NCBI GenBank assembly: GCA_030691435.1
Contig: JAUYEK010000418.1
Coordinates: forward strand, 1 to 5,968
Source of the DNA: Sulfuricella sp.
GTDB lineage: Bacteria; Pseudomonadota; Gammaproteobacteria; Burkholderiales; Sulfuricellaceae
Direction of reading: 5' to 3'
DNA length: 5,968 bases
Numbering within the stretch: the stretch's first letter is position 1; the number at the start of each line of letters is the position of its first letter. Both the position numbers and the translations under genes were made by a program. Under the pieces are notes generated by a model. It worked only from the letters and a program-made list of their open reading frames with translations, did no database searches and was not told the origin of the DNA. Below, piece by piece: positions 1 to 5,697 of this stretch.

Positions 1-1
1 G

Positions 2-169
2 GCGATGCTGATCATTCGGCTGTTCGGCGGCGCAGCTTTCCCAGGCCCCGGTTATTTCCTTTCCTGCCTGACCGGCGCGGTGTTATGGCCGGCTCTGAGT
101 TTGCTGTTGCTGCTCCCGCAACGCGGCAGGCCGGACTCTGATTCGGTGTATTTCGCAGGCCACAAGTGA
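2..169 (+). CDS. mreD: Rod shape-determining protein MreD, C-terminal end (partial)
   Basis: This is the last 55 codons of a reading frame that enters from the left edge and stops at TGA 167-169. The translation contains a PGPGYFLSCLTGAVLWPAL stretch followed by a leucine-rich membrane segment (SLLLLLPQRG) and a short polar tail, which is how MreD proteins of Proteobacteria end. MreD is a small integral inner-membrane protein of the elongasome, linked with MreB and MreC and needed for rod shape. The identification rests on this C-terminal pattern and on the gene immediately downstream being mrdA. The stop overlaps the GTG start of mrdA by four bases (GTGA), so the two are probably translationally coupled. 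The rest of the gene, and presumably mreC and mreB, lie outside the window. Confidence 0.85.
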   Translation, partial: AMLIIRLFGGAAFPGPGYFLSCLTGAVLWPALSLLLLLPQRGRPDSDSVYFAGHK

Positions 170-2070
170 AGCGCCCGACCGAACTCAGAAATCATCAGAA
201 GGAGCTGTATTATTTCAGATGGCGGCTGGGTATTGCCGCAGCTGGCGCAGTGCTGCTGTTTACGCTGCTGGTGGGGCGCTTCTTTTTCCTGCAGGTGGCG
301 CAGCACGATCATTTCCACACCCTGGCTGAAAATAACCGTATTTCCATCATTCCCGTCGTTCCCAATCGCGGGTTGATCCTTGACCGCAACGGCATCGTTC
401 TGGCGCACAGCTACTCTGCTTACACCCTGGAAATTACGCCGAGCAAGGTGAAGAATCTGGAGGCGACGATCAACGGGCTGGCAGCCCTGGTCGACATTCA
501 GCCGCGCGACCGCAAGCGCTTCAGGAAGCTGCTCGAGGAAAGCCGCAACTTCGAGAGTCTGCCGATTCGCGCCCGTCTGAACGATATCGAGGTTGCCCGC
601 TTTACCGCCAACCGCTTCCGTTTTTCCGGCGTGGACATCAAGGCACGGCTGTTCCGCCATTATCCCAAGGGGGAGCTGGCTTCCCATGCCATCGGCCATA
701 TCGGCAGGATCAACGATGCCGATCTCGATCAACTGGAAAAATCAGGCGATCTGGCGAACTATCGCGGCACGGACCACATTGGAAAGCTCGGCATCGAGCA
801 GAGTTACGAGAAACAGTTGCACGGCATCACCGGCTTCGAGCATGTGGAAACCGATGCCGGCGGTCGCGCCATCCGCACTCTGAGCCGACGCTCCCCGGTA
901 TCCGGCAACAACCTGACCTTGACCATCGACAGCCGCTTGCAGGAAGTCGCCGAGAATGTTTTCGCGCAGTACCGCGGCGCGCTGGTGGCCATCGAGCCGA
1001 AGAGCGGCGAGGTGCTGGCCTTTGTCAGCAAGCCCGGCTTCGACCCTAACCTGTTTATCGATGGCATCGACCCGGTCAACTGGGATGCCCTCAACAACTC
1101 CCCCGACAAGCCGCTCAATAACCGCGCCCTGCGCGGACAGTATCCGCCGGGCTCGACCTTCAAGCCGTTCATGGCGCTGGCCGGGCTGGAGCTGGGCAAG
1201 CGCACGCCTTCCTACACCATCTCCGACCCGGGGTTTTTTACGCTGCCCGGCAGCGCCCATCGCTATAGGGACTGGAAGGTGGGTGGGCACGGTTCGGTGG
1301 ATTTGCACAAATCCATCGTGATTTCCTGTGATACCTATTACTATGGCCTGGCCAACGATCTGGGGCCGGACAACATCTTCAACTTCATCGGCCAGTTCGG
1401 CTTCGGAAAGAAGACCGGCATCGACATCGAGGGTGAAAGCACCGGCCTGCTGCCCTCGCGCGAGTGGAAGATGAAGCGTTACAAGCAGAAATGGTACGCC
1501 GGCGACACCATCAGCGTCGGCATTGGCCAGGGCTATAATCTGGCCACTCCCCTGCAACTGGCCTTCGCCACGGCGGTATTGGCCAATAACGGCACCGTTA
1601 TCCGTCCGCACCTGGTGCGCACGATTCTCGATGCCGCCACCAACCAGGTGCGGACGGTGCCTGCCGCCAAGCCCGTCGCCACCCTGGCCTTGAAGCCGGA
1701 GAACCTGGAGCTGGTAAAGAATGCGATGGTTGCCGTCACCCAGCCGGGCGGTACGGCGCCACGCGTCGGCGTGGGCGCTCCCTACCTTACCGCCGGCAAG
1801 ACCGGCACGGCCCAGGTGATCGCCATCAAGCAGGGTGAGAAATACGTGGAAAGCCGGGTTGCCGAGCGCCACCGCGACCACGCCCTGTTCATCGCCTATG
1901 CGCCAGCCGAAGATCCCAAGATTGCCTTTGCCATCCTGGTGGAAAACGGCGGCCACGGCGGCTCGACCGCAGGGCCTATCGCCCGCATGGTGCTGGACTA
2001 TTTCCTGCTCGGCAAACTGCCGCCACCGCCAGTGCCGCCCGCCGACGAGGAAGAGGATGAACATGATTAA
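166..2070 (+). CDS. mrdA: Penicillin-binding protein 2, peptidoglycan D,D-transpeptidase of the elongasome
   Basis: A 634-residue class B penicillin-binding protein, essentially the length of E. coli PBP2 (633). It crosslinks stem peptides during side-wall growth and works with the glycosyltransferase RodA encoded next door. Seen in the sequence: a short cytoplasmic tail, one membrane segment at about residues 21-43, the NRGLILDRNG motif at about 67-76 opening the pedestal (dimerisation) domain to about 230, and a transpeptidase domain from about 265 to 605. The catalytic motifs are intact: STFK at 330-333 (nucleophile Ser330), SCD at 387-389 and KTGT at 545-548. The tail is proline-rich then strongly acidic (PPPPVPPADEEEDEHD). 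The start is GTG, chosen because it gives the 4-nt overlap with mreD and the right length; an AGG at 157-159 is a weak ribosome site, so coupling to mreD is likely. Also called pbpA/pbp2. Confidence 0.97.
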   Translation: MKRPTELRNHQKELYYFRWRLGIAAAGAVLLFTLLVGRFFFLQVAQHDHFHTLAENNRISIIPVVPNRGLILDRNGIVLAHSYSAYTLEITPSKVKNLEATINGLAALVDIQPRDRKRFRKLLEESRNFESLPIRARLNDIEVARFTANRFRFSGVDIKARLFRHYPKGELASHAIGHIGRINDADLDQLEKSGDLANYRGTDHIGKLGIEQSYEKQLHGITGFEHVETDAGGRAIRTLSRRSPVSGNNLTLTIDSRLQEVAENVFAQYRGALVAIEPKSGEVLAFVSKPGFDPNLFIDGIDPVNWDALNNSPDKPLNNRALRGQYPPGSTFKPFMALAGLELGKRTPSYTISDPGFFTLPGSAHRYRDWKVGGHGSVDLHKSIVISCDTYYYGLANDLGPDNIFNFIGQFGFGKKTGIDIEGESTGLLPSREWKMKRYKQKWYAGDTISVGIGQGYNLATPLQLAFATAVLANNGTVIRPHLVRTILDAATNQVRTVPAAKPVATLALKPENLELVKNAMVAVTQPGGTAPRVGVGAPYLTAGKTGTAQVIAIKQGEKYVESRVAERHRDHALFIAYAPAEDPKIAFAILVENGGHGGSTAGPIARMVLDYFLLGKLPPPPVPPADEEEDEHD

Positions 2071-2073
2071 CAC

Positions 2074-2090
2074 AAACATCGCGAAGCGAT
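2074..2090. repeat. 17-bp dispersed repeat, copy 1
   Basis: The sequence AAACATCGCGAAGCGAT sits directly after the mrdA stop. Its exact reverse complement occurs at 4361-4377, in the rlpA-dacA spacer. It is itself a small palindrome (ATCGC-GAA-GCGAT). A 17-bp exact match between two spacers is unlikely by chance in a 6-kb window, so I call it a dispersed repeat core. Function unknown. Confidence 0.6.
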
Positions 2091-2099
2091 ACCCCATCA

Positions 2100-2133
2100 C
2101 TCTCCCCCTCTGGGGGAGAGGTAGGAGAGAGGG
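2100..2133. repeat. CTCTCCCCC/GGGGGAGAG palindromic repeat, copy 1
   Basis: A perfect 9-bp inverted repeat (2100-2108 with 2112-2120, loop TCT) is followed by a further purine-rich arm, GGAGAGAGGG, at 2124-2133. The layout of one C/T-rich arm, a tight loop and two G/A-rich arms is the same as the element at 3349-3385. Such CCCTCTCCC...GGGAGAGGG elements are, from general knowledge, common intergenic repeats in proteobacterial genomes. There is no T-run after the stem, so it does not look like an intrinsic terminator. Confidence 0.65.
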
Positions 2134-2135
2134 AA

Positions 2136-2190
2136 CGGACACGGCGAGAAGCGATCTCATTGTTTGGGGAGGCGCTTCTCGCCATGACCG
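2136..2190. repeat. 18-bp imperfect palindrome overlapping the rodA start codon
   Basis: The left arm CGGACACGGCGAGAAGCG (2136-2153) pairs with the right arm CGCTTCTCGCCATGACCG (2173-2190) at 16 of 18 positions. The inner 11 bp (2143-2153 with 2173-2183) are perfect, and the loop is 19 nt. The right arm includes the ATG at 2184, and the loop holds GGGGAGG (2166-2172), the only good Shine-Dalgarno sequence for rodA. The form resembles the small palindromic intergenic repeats of Proteobacteria, but I cannot assign a named family. In mRNA it would form a stable hairpin across the rodA initiation region. Confidence 0.7.
2166..2172 (+). promoter_or_regulatory. Ribosome binding site of rodA, inside a hairpin loop
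   Basis: GGGGAGG lies 11 nt upstream of ATG 2184. The spacing is slightly long but the match to anti-Shine-Dalgarno is strong, and it decides the start in favour of 2184 over the TTG at 2160, which has no comparable upstream site. The motif sits in the loop of the palindrome at 2136-2190, so it would stay exposed while the AUG is in the stem. Confidence 0.6.
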
Positions 2191-3290
2191 TTAAAATCGA
2201 CTTGCGGCGGTTATGGTTGCGGCTGACAGAGAATATCGACAGCTTGCTGATGAGCTTTATCCTGATGCTGATGCTGATCAGCCTGGCGGTGATGTTCAGC
2301 GCCTCCGGCCAGGATTTCGCCAAGACCTCCAGCCAGATGGCCAACATGTCCGTAGCGCTGCTTTTGATGTGGCTTGTGGCCAAAGTGCCGCCACAGCATC
2401 TGGCGCGATTTGCCTTGCCGGTTTATATCCTGGGGCTATTGCTGCTGGTTGGCGTCGCGCTGTTCGGAGATGTCAGTCACGGCGCACGGCGCTGGCTGAA
2501 TATCGGCATTCGCATCCAGCCCTCGGAGATGATGAAGCTGGCCGTGCCGCTGATGCTTGCCTGGTACCTGGACCGGCGCGAAAAGACGCTCAACCTCAAG
2601 GATTTCGGCGTCGCCGTCCTGATGCTGGTGGCCCCGGTGGGGCTGATCGTGAGACAGCCGGATCTCGGCACTGCCTTGTTGATTTCCGCCGCCGGCTTCT
2701 ACGTGCTGTTTCTGGCGGGCCTGAGCTGGCGCATCATCCTCGGGCTGGTTGGAATCGGCGCGGCGAGTACGCCAATTCTGTGGTCGCTGCTGCACGACTA
2801 CCAGCGCCAGCGTATCCTGACCCTGATCGATCCTTCCCAGGATCCTCTCGGCACGGGCTATCACATCATCCAGTCGAGCATTGCATTAGGGTCGGGCGGG
2901 ATTTTCGGCAAGGGCTGGCTCAACGGGACGCAGGCACACCTCGATTTTCTGCCGGAGCGCACCACGGACTTCATTTTTGCCGTCTATGCCGAGGAATTCG
3001 GCCTGGCCGGCAACCTTATCCTGCTGGCCTTGTACGTCCTGGTGATCGGTCGCGGCCTGGTGATCGCCGCCAAGGCGCCGACCCTGTTCAGCCGACTCCT
3101 GGCGGGCAGCATCACGCTGACTTTCTTCACCTACGCTTTCGTCAACATGGGCATGGTGAGCGGCATCCTGCCCGTGGTCGGCGTGCCGCTGCCCCTGATC
3201 AGCTACGGCGGGACTTCCATGGTGACACTGCTGCTCGGATTTGGTATGTTGATGAGCATACAAACCCACCGGAAACTGGTGCAGTCATAA
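2184..3290 (+). CDS. rodA: Rod shape-determining protein RodA, SEDS peptidoglycan glycosyltransferase
   Basis: A 368-residue polytopic inner-membrane protein of the SEDS (RodA/FtsW/SpoVE) family, with about ten hydrophobic segments; the first is at about residues 20-40. It polymerises lipid II into glycan strands during elongation, paired with PBP2 from the gene upstream. Conserved family features visible are the SASGQD motif near residue 40, GARRWL with QPSEMMKLAVPL after it, QPDLGTA, the long extracellular-loop signature DPLGTGYHIIQS, and FLPERTTDFIFAV, whose Asp is residue 262, the number of the essential Asp262 of E. coli RodA. The protein ends with the typical PLPLISYGG and a GFGMLMSIQTHRK tail. 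The frame is open from a TTG at 2160, eight codons earlier, but ATG 2184 has the better ribosome site and gives a normal N-terminus. The start codon lies inside a palindromic repeat. Confidence 0.96.
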   Translation: MTVKIDLRRLWLRLTENIDSLLMSFILMLMLISLAVMFSASGQDFAKTSSQMANMSVALLLMWLVAKVPPQHLARFALPVYILGLLLLVGVALFGDVSHGARRWLNIGIRIQPSEMMKLAVPLMLAWYLDRREKTLNLKDFGVAVLMLVAPVGLIVRQPDLGTALLISAAGFYVLFLAGLSWRIILGLVGIGAASTPILWSLLHDYQRQRILTLIDPSQDPLGTGYHIIQSSIALGSGGIFGKGWLNGTQAHLDFLPERTTDFIFAVYAEEFGLAGNLILLALYVLVIGRGLVIAAKAPTLFSRLLAGSITLTFFTYAFVNMGMVSGILPVVGVPLPLISYGGTSMVTLLLGFGMLMSIQTHRKLVQS

Positions 3291-3292
3291 TT

Positions 3293-3309
3293 GGGTGAGG
3301 GGTGAGGGG
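3293..3309 (+). repeat. Heptamer tandem repeat GGGTGAG
   Basis: Just after the rodA stop, the 7-nt unit GGGTGAG occurs twice in tandem followed by a partial third (GGG). It resembles the degenerate TGANNNN heptamers at 3386-3406, on the other side of the palindromic element in the same spacer. Short, so a modest call. Confidence 0.45.
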
Positions 3310-3348
3310 CTAATCTATGCACACATCGTTGCAAGCTGTTGATTTTGC

Positions 3349-3385
3349 CCCCTCTCCCCTTGTGGGAGAGGGCTGGGGAGAGGGG
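3349..3385. repeat. CCCCTCTCCCC/GGGAGAGGG palindromic repeat, copy 2
   Basis: One pyrimidine arm faces two purine arms. CCCTCTCCC (3350-3358) pairs perfectly with GGGAGAGGG (3364-3372), 9 bp with a 5-nt loop; alternatively CCCCTCTCCCC (3349-3359) pairs perfectly with GGGGAGAGGGG (3375-3385), 11 bp with a 15-nt loop. The two pairings exclude each other. The second purine arm is also the Shine-Dalgarno region of rlpA. The architecture matches the element at 2100-2133, so this looks like a second copy of one family. No T-run follows, so it is not a typical terminator. Confidence 0.7.
3375..3385 (+). promoter_or_regulatory. Ribosome binding site of rlpA, within a repeat arm
   Basis: GGGGAGAGGGG ends 3 nt before ATG 3389; its GGGGAG part (3375-3380) is 8 nt from the start, a good distance. 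Because it is the third arm of the palindromic repeat at 3349-3385, it can be either free or fully base-paired, depending on which hairpin forms. Confidence 0.55.
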
Positions 3386-3406
3386 TGAATGGTGAAAGAT
3401 GAGAGG
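3386..3406 (+). repeat. Degenerate heptamer repeat spanning the rlpA start
   Basis: Three consecutive 7-nt units, TGAATGG, TGAAAGA and TGAGAGG, run across the rlpA start codon. The first holds the ATG, and the rest encode residues 2-6 of RlpA (VKDER). The preceding GGGGTGA could be counted as a further unit. The units resemble the GGGTGAG heptamers at 3293-3309. This suggests the 5' end of rlpA is built from low-complexity repeat DNA. Confidence 0.45.
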
Positions 3407-4318
3407 CGGGGCTGCGGCTCGATATTGGCCGTGTTGTGTCTGTTGCCCGCCCTTCTGGTCGGTTGCGGCAGCGTCGCGCCACGGCAGGATGCACCAGTTG
3501 TTTCCAAGCAGGAAAAACCGGCTGCGGTGACCAAAAAGGGTGGCGGCTATTACCTCGACGATGGCCCGGGCGACAACCCGCCCGCCAATCTTGACGCCAT
3601 TCCCGATGCCGAACCGAAAGTCGAGCCTTTGCACAAGGCCGCCGGTCGGCCCTACACCGTGCTGGGCCAGAGCTATACCCCCAACACCCGCCTCAAGCCC
3701 TACAAGGAAACCGGCGTGGCTTCGTGGTATGGCAGACGCTATCACGGTCAGAAAACCTCGATCGGAGAGGTCTACGACATGTACGGCATGACGGCGGCGC
3801 ACCCCACCCTGGCCCTTCCCAGCTATGTGCGCGTCACCAACCTGAAGAACAGCAAATCGGTGGTGGTGCGGGTCAACGACCGCGGCCCGTTCCATAGCGA
3901 CCGCCTGATCGATTTGTCCTATACTGCGGCCTACAAGCTGGGCGTGCTCGCCGGCGGCAGTACCCGGGTCGAGGTGGAGGCGATCGACCCAGCCAATTAC
4001 GCTGCCGCAGCAAAACTCGCTGAAGCGCCGCTCGCCGCTCCGTTGGCCGATAAGAGCCCGGTTGCCGCAGCCCAGGAAACGCCGTCGAACGGCCACTATG
4101 TCCAGCTCGGCGCGTTCGGCGCGCAGGAAAATGCGGAGTCTTTCCACGGCAGGCTCAAGGCTGAGCTGGCCCAGCTGGCCGACAAGCTGCAAATCCATCC
4201 GTCAGGCGGGATGTTCCGGGTGCGTGCCGGGCCGTTCCAGACCCTGGCAGAAGCCAGCCAGGTTGCCGCCGAAATCAAAAATTCTCTCAATATCAAAGCG
4301 GTGCTGATCATCCGCTAA
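3389..4318 (+). CDS. rlpA: RlpA, septal ring lytic transglycosylase lipoprotein with DPBB and SPOR domains
   Basis: A 309-residue predicted outer-membrane lipoprotein. The N-terminus is a lipoprotein signal with lipobox LVGC, lipidated at Cys26; the +2 residue is Gly, so no Asp retention signal is seen. A low-complexity linker leads to the double-psi beta-barrel lytic domain at about residues 109-205, opening with GVASWYG and containing TAAH (His138) and RVNDRGPF (Asp164). These match the catalytic His and Asp known from Pseudomonas aeruginosa RlpA and have the same 26-residue spacing. An Ala-rich linker follows, then a SPOR domain from about 235 to the end, opening with HYVQLGAF; SPOR domains bind glycan stripped of stem peptides. 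The inferred role is cleavage of denuded glycan during division and daughter-cell separation. The signal's n-region (MVKDERRGCGS) carries acidic residues, unusual, and is encoded by repeat-like DNA; no later in-frame start leaves a credible signal peptide. Confidence 0.95.
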   Translation: MVKDERRGCGSILAVLCLLPALLVGCGSVAPRQDAPVVSKQEKPAAVTKKGGGYYLDDGPGDNPPANLDAIPDAEPKVEPLHKAAGRPYTVLGQSYTPNTRLKPYKETGVASWYGRRYHGQKTSIGEVYDMYGMTAAHPTLALPSYVRVTNLKNSKSVVVRVNDRGPFHSDRLIDLSYTAAYKLGVLAGGSTRVEVEAIDPANYAAAAKLAEAPLAAPLADKSPVAAAQETPSNGHYVQLGAFGAQENAESFHGRLKAELAQLADKLQIHPSGGMFRVRAGPFQTLAEASQVAAEIKNSLNIKAVLIIR

Positions 4319-4360
4319 TGGAAGTCCTGAGTCCTGAGTTGAAAGTCCTAAGCGAGTTGA

Positions 4361-4377
4361 ATCGCTTCGCGATGTTT
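4361..4377. repeat. 17-bp dispersed repeat, copy 2 (inverted)
   Basis: ATCGCTTCGCGATGTTT is the exact reverse complement of 2074-2090. Here it lies in the centre of the large palindrome at 4322-4405. It forms a small hairpin (ATCGC-TTC-GCGAT) followed by GTTTTTC, which looks a little like an intrinsic terminator, but a 5-bp stem is too short to call one. Confidence 0.6.
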
Positions 4378-4398
4378 TTCACTCAGGACTCAGGACTC

Positions 4399-4402
4399 AG
4401 GA
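4399..4402 (+). promoter_or_regulatory. Putative ribosome binding site of dacA
   Basis: AGGA lies 9 nt upstream of ATG 4412 and is the only purine-rich match in range, so it favours 4412 over the adjacent ATG 4415. It is part of the last ACTCAGG heptamer and would be base-paired to TCCT at 4325-4328 if the palindrome folds in mRNA. Confidence 0.4.
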
Positions 4403-4411
4403 CTTAGATAC

Positions 4412-5551
4412 ATGATGAAAAAACTCCTTACACTTGCATTGCTATTGGCCGCGCTCCCGCTGTTTGCGGCGCCTCCCGCTATTCCCCTGCCACCCGCGCC
4501 GGACATTGCCGCCAGAAGTTACATTCTGGTGGACTTATCCAGTGGCCAGACCTTACAGCAGCGGGGCGGGAACGAACGAGTGGAGCCGGCTTCGCTCACC
4601 AAGCTGATGACCGCCTACCTGACTTTTGCCGCCCTGCACCAGGGCGTGATCACGTCTGACCAGGCGTTGCCGGTATCCGAGCGAGCTTGGCGCGCCGAGG
4701 GTTCGCGCATGTTCATTCAGCCGAACACACCGGTTGCCGTGGACGATCTGATTCGCGGAATGATCGTGCAATCCGGCAACGATGCCTGCATCACCCTGGC
4801 TGAGGGCGTCGCCGGCAGCGAAGAAGAGTTCGTCCGGCGCATGAATCTGGAAGCCCAGCGTCTTGGCATGAAAAACACCCATTTCACGAACTCCACCGGC
4901 CTGCCCCACCCGCAGCACTACACCACAGCCCGGGATTTGAGCCTGCTGGCTCGGGCGATCATCCGCGATTTCCCCGAATACTATCCGCTCTATTCGCTGA
5001 AGGAGTACAAGTACAACCACATCACCCAGGCCAACCGTAACCGCCTGCTGTGGCAGGACCCCACCGTCGACGGCATGAAAACCGGGCATACCGAATCCGC
5101 CGGCTTCTGCCTGATCGCATCGGCCAAACGCGATTCGCGGCGGCTGCTTTCGGTGGTGCTGGGCACGACTTCGGAAAGCATGCGCGCCAGCGAGAGCCAG
5201 AAACTGCTGAATTACGGTTTCCAGAATTTCGACACCCACCATCTGTACCGGAAGGGCCAGGTTGTTGCCACCCTGCCGGTGTGGAAGGGCAGCGAAAATA
5301 TCCTCAAGGCCGGCGTTGCCCAGGATTTCTACGTCTCGCTGCCGAAGGGCCAATATGCGCGCCTCAAGGCCTCGCTGGTCAGCAAGCAGCCCTTGCTGGC
5401 GCCGCTTGCGGCGGGGCAGGAAGTCGGCACTATCCGCTTGACGCTGGATGACAAACCCTATGCCGAATACCCGCTGGTGGCGGTGGAAGGCGTGGCCAGA
5501 GCGAACTTCTTCAAGCGCGGCTGGGACGGAATCAAGCTGTGGTTCAAATGA
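4412..5551 (+). CDS. dacA: D-alanyl-D-alanine carboxypeptidase, PBP5/DacA family
   Basis: A 379-residue class C low-molecular-mass penicillin-binding protein (peptidase family S11). It removes the terminal D-Ala from pentapeptide stems in the periplasm, limiting crosslinking and keeping cell shape even. A Sec signal peptide covers about residues 1-20 (MMKKLLTLALLLAALPLFA), followed by a Pro/Ala-rich stretch. The active-site motifs are all present: SLTK at 61-64 (nucleophile Ser61, Lys64), SGN at 121-123 and KTG at 223-225. The beta-rich PBP5 C-terminal domain covers about 275-365, and the last residues (ANFFKRGWDGIKLWFK) form the amphipathic helix that anchors such enzymes to the inner membrane. 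The start could be ATG 4412 or 4415; 4412 is better spaced from AGGA. The spacer before it is a repeat palindrome with no convincing promoter. Confidence 0.96.
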   Translation: MMKKLLTLALLLAALPLFAAPPAIPLPPAPDIAARSYILVDLSSGQTLQQRGGNERVEPASLTKLMTAYLTFAALHQGVITSDQALPVSERAWRAEGSRMFIQPNTPVAVDDLIRGMIVQSGNDACITLAEGVAGSEEEFVRRMNLEAQRLGMKNTHFTNSTGLPHPQHYTTARDLSLLARAIIRDFPEYYPLYSLKEYKYNHITQANRNRLLWQDPTVDGMKTGHTESAGFCLIASAKRDSRRLLSVVLGTTSESMRASESQKLLNYGFQNFDTHHLYRKGQVVATLPVWKGSENILKAGVAQDFYVSLPKGQYARLKASLVSKQPLLAPLAAGQEVGTIRLTLDDKPYAEYPLVAVEGVARANFFKRGWDGIKLWFK

Positions 5552-5568
5552 TTCTAAGAAAAGTTTTG

Positions 5569-5697
5569 CCACGGATGAACACGGATTACATAGATTTTAT
5601 GGGAGATTTTCCGGCATGACTCAACCCCGCATTCCAAGGAGATTCTCTTGTGCTCGCAATCCAATGATTATCCGTGTCAATCCGTGCTAATCCGTGG
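5569..5697. repeat. Inverted CACGGATTA-type repeat element between dacA and dat
   Basis: The left arm has CCACGGATGAACACGGATTA (5569-5588) plus a weaker third unit ending in AGAT. The right arm (5668-5697) carries three units that read, on the other strand, CCACGGATTAGCACGGATTG and ACACGGATAA. The arms match closely over the outer 19 bp (mismatches at two positions), with a 1-nt slip further in. The unit is about 10-11 nt. Arrays of this kind (CCACGGATTAACACGGATTA) are, from general knowledge, widespread intergenic repeats in environmental bacteria. The 79-nt centre has no gene or recognisable signal. The layout suggests a non-autonomous palindromic element or two opposed short arrays. Confidence 0.7.

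Larger units (their letters stand above)
4322..4405. repeat. Heptamer-based perfect palindrome between rlpA and dacA
   Basis: The left arm AAGTCCTGAGTCCTGAGT (4322-4339) is the exact reverse complement of 4388-4405. Each arm is built of a 7-nt unit: AGTCCTG on the left, and ACTCAGG on the right, where three tandem copies span 4381-4401. The extra right-hand unit permits a second pairing register of 16 bp (4324-4339 with 4381-4396). The roughly 48-nt centre contains a further AAGTCCT and the 17-bp repeat at 4361-4377. It fills nearly the whole spacer. It recalls the heptanucleotide tandem repeats known in some bacteria, notably cyanobacterial STRRs, but I cannot name its family. Confidence 0.75.

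Noticed and set aside
742..2160. Long minus-strand open frame of 472 codons opposite mrdA
   Set aside because: It lies opposite a confirmed PBP2 gene, its translation matches no family I recognise, and long antisense frames are expected in GC-rich coding DNA.
2160..2183. Upstream TTG start for rodA adding eight residues (MFGEALLA)
   Set aside because: No ribosome site precedes it and the extra residues come from the palindrome loop and arm; ATG 2184 is better supported.
2213..3298. Plus-strand frame of 361 codons overlapping rodA in another frame
   Set aside because: The translation is Arg/Pro/Gly-rich with no domain, whereas the rodA frame has all SEDS signatures.
3291..3388. CRISPR array or riboswitch in the rodA-rlpA spacer
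   Set aside because: The repeats are heptamers and one palindrome, not spaced repeats with unique spacers, and no known riboswitch core is recognisable.
4361..4380. Intrinsic terminator after rlpA (ATCGC-TTC-GCGAT then GTTTTTC)
   Set aside because: The stem is only 5 bp and the same sequence occurs inverted after mrdA without a T-run, so it is better explained as a dispersed repeat.
4553..5572. Minus-strand open frame of 339 codons opposite dacA, and a similar one at 3203-4198 opposite rlpA
   Set aside because: Both are antisense shadows of intact genes with complete motifs; one also crosses a repeat-filled spacer.
5566..5596. Sigma-70 promoter for dat (TTGCCA with a CATAGA or TAGATT -10)
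   Set aside because: The -10 matches are poor, or the spacing is wrong, and the hexamers fall within repeat sequence.
5448..5690. Small 80-codon plus-strand frame running out of dacA into the spacer
   Set aside because: It overlaps the dacA end out of frame and its second half is the repeat element; no ribosome site or family resemblance.
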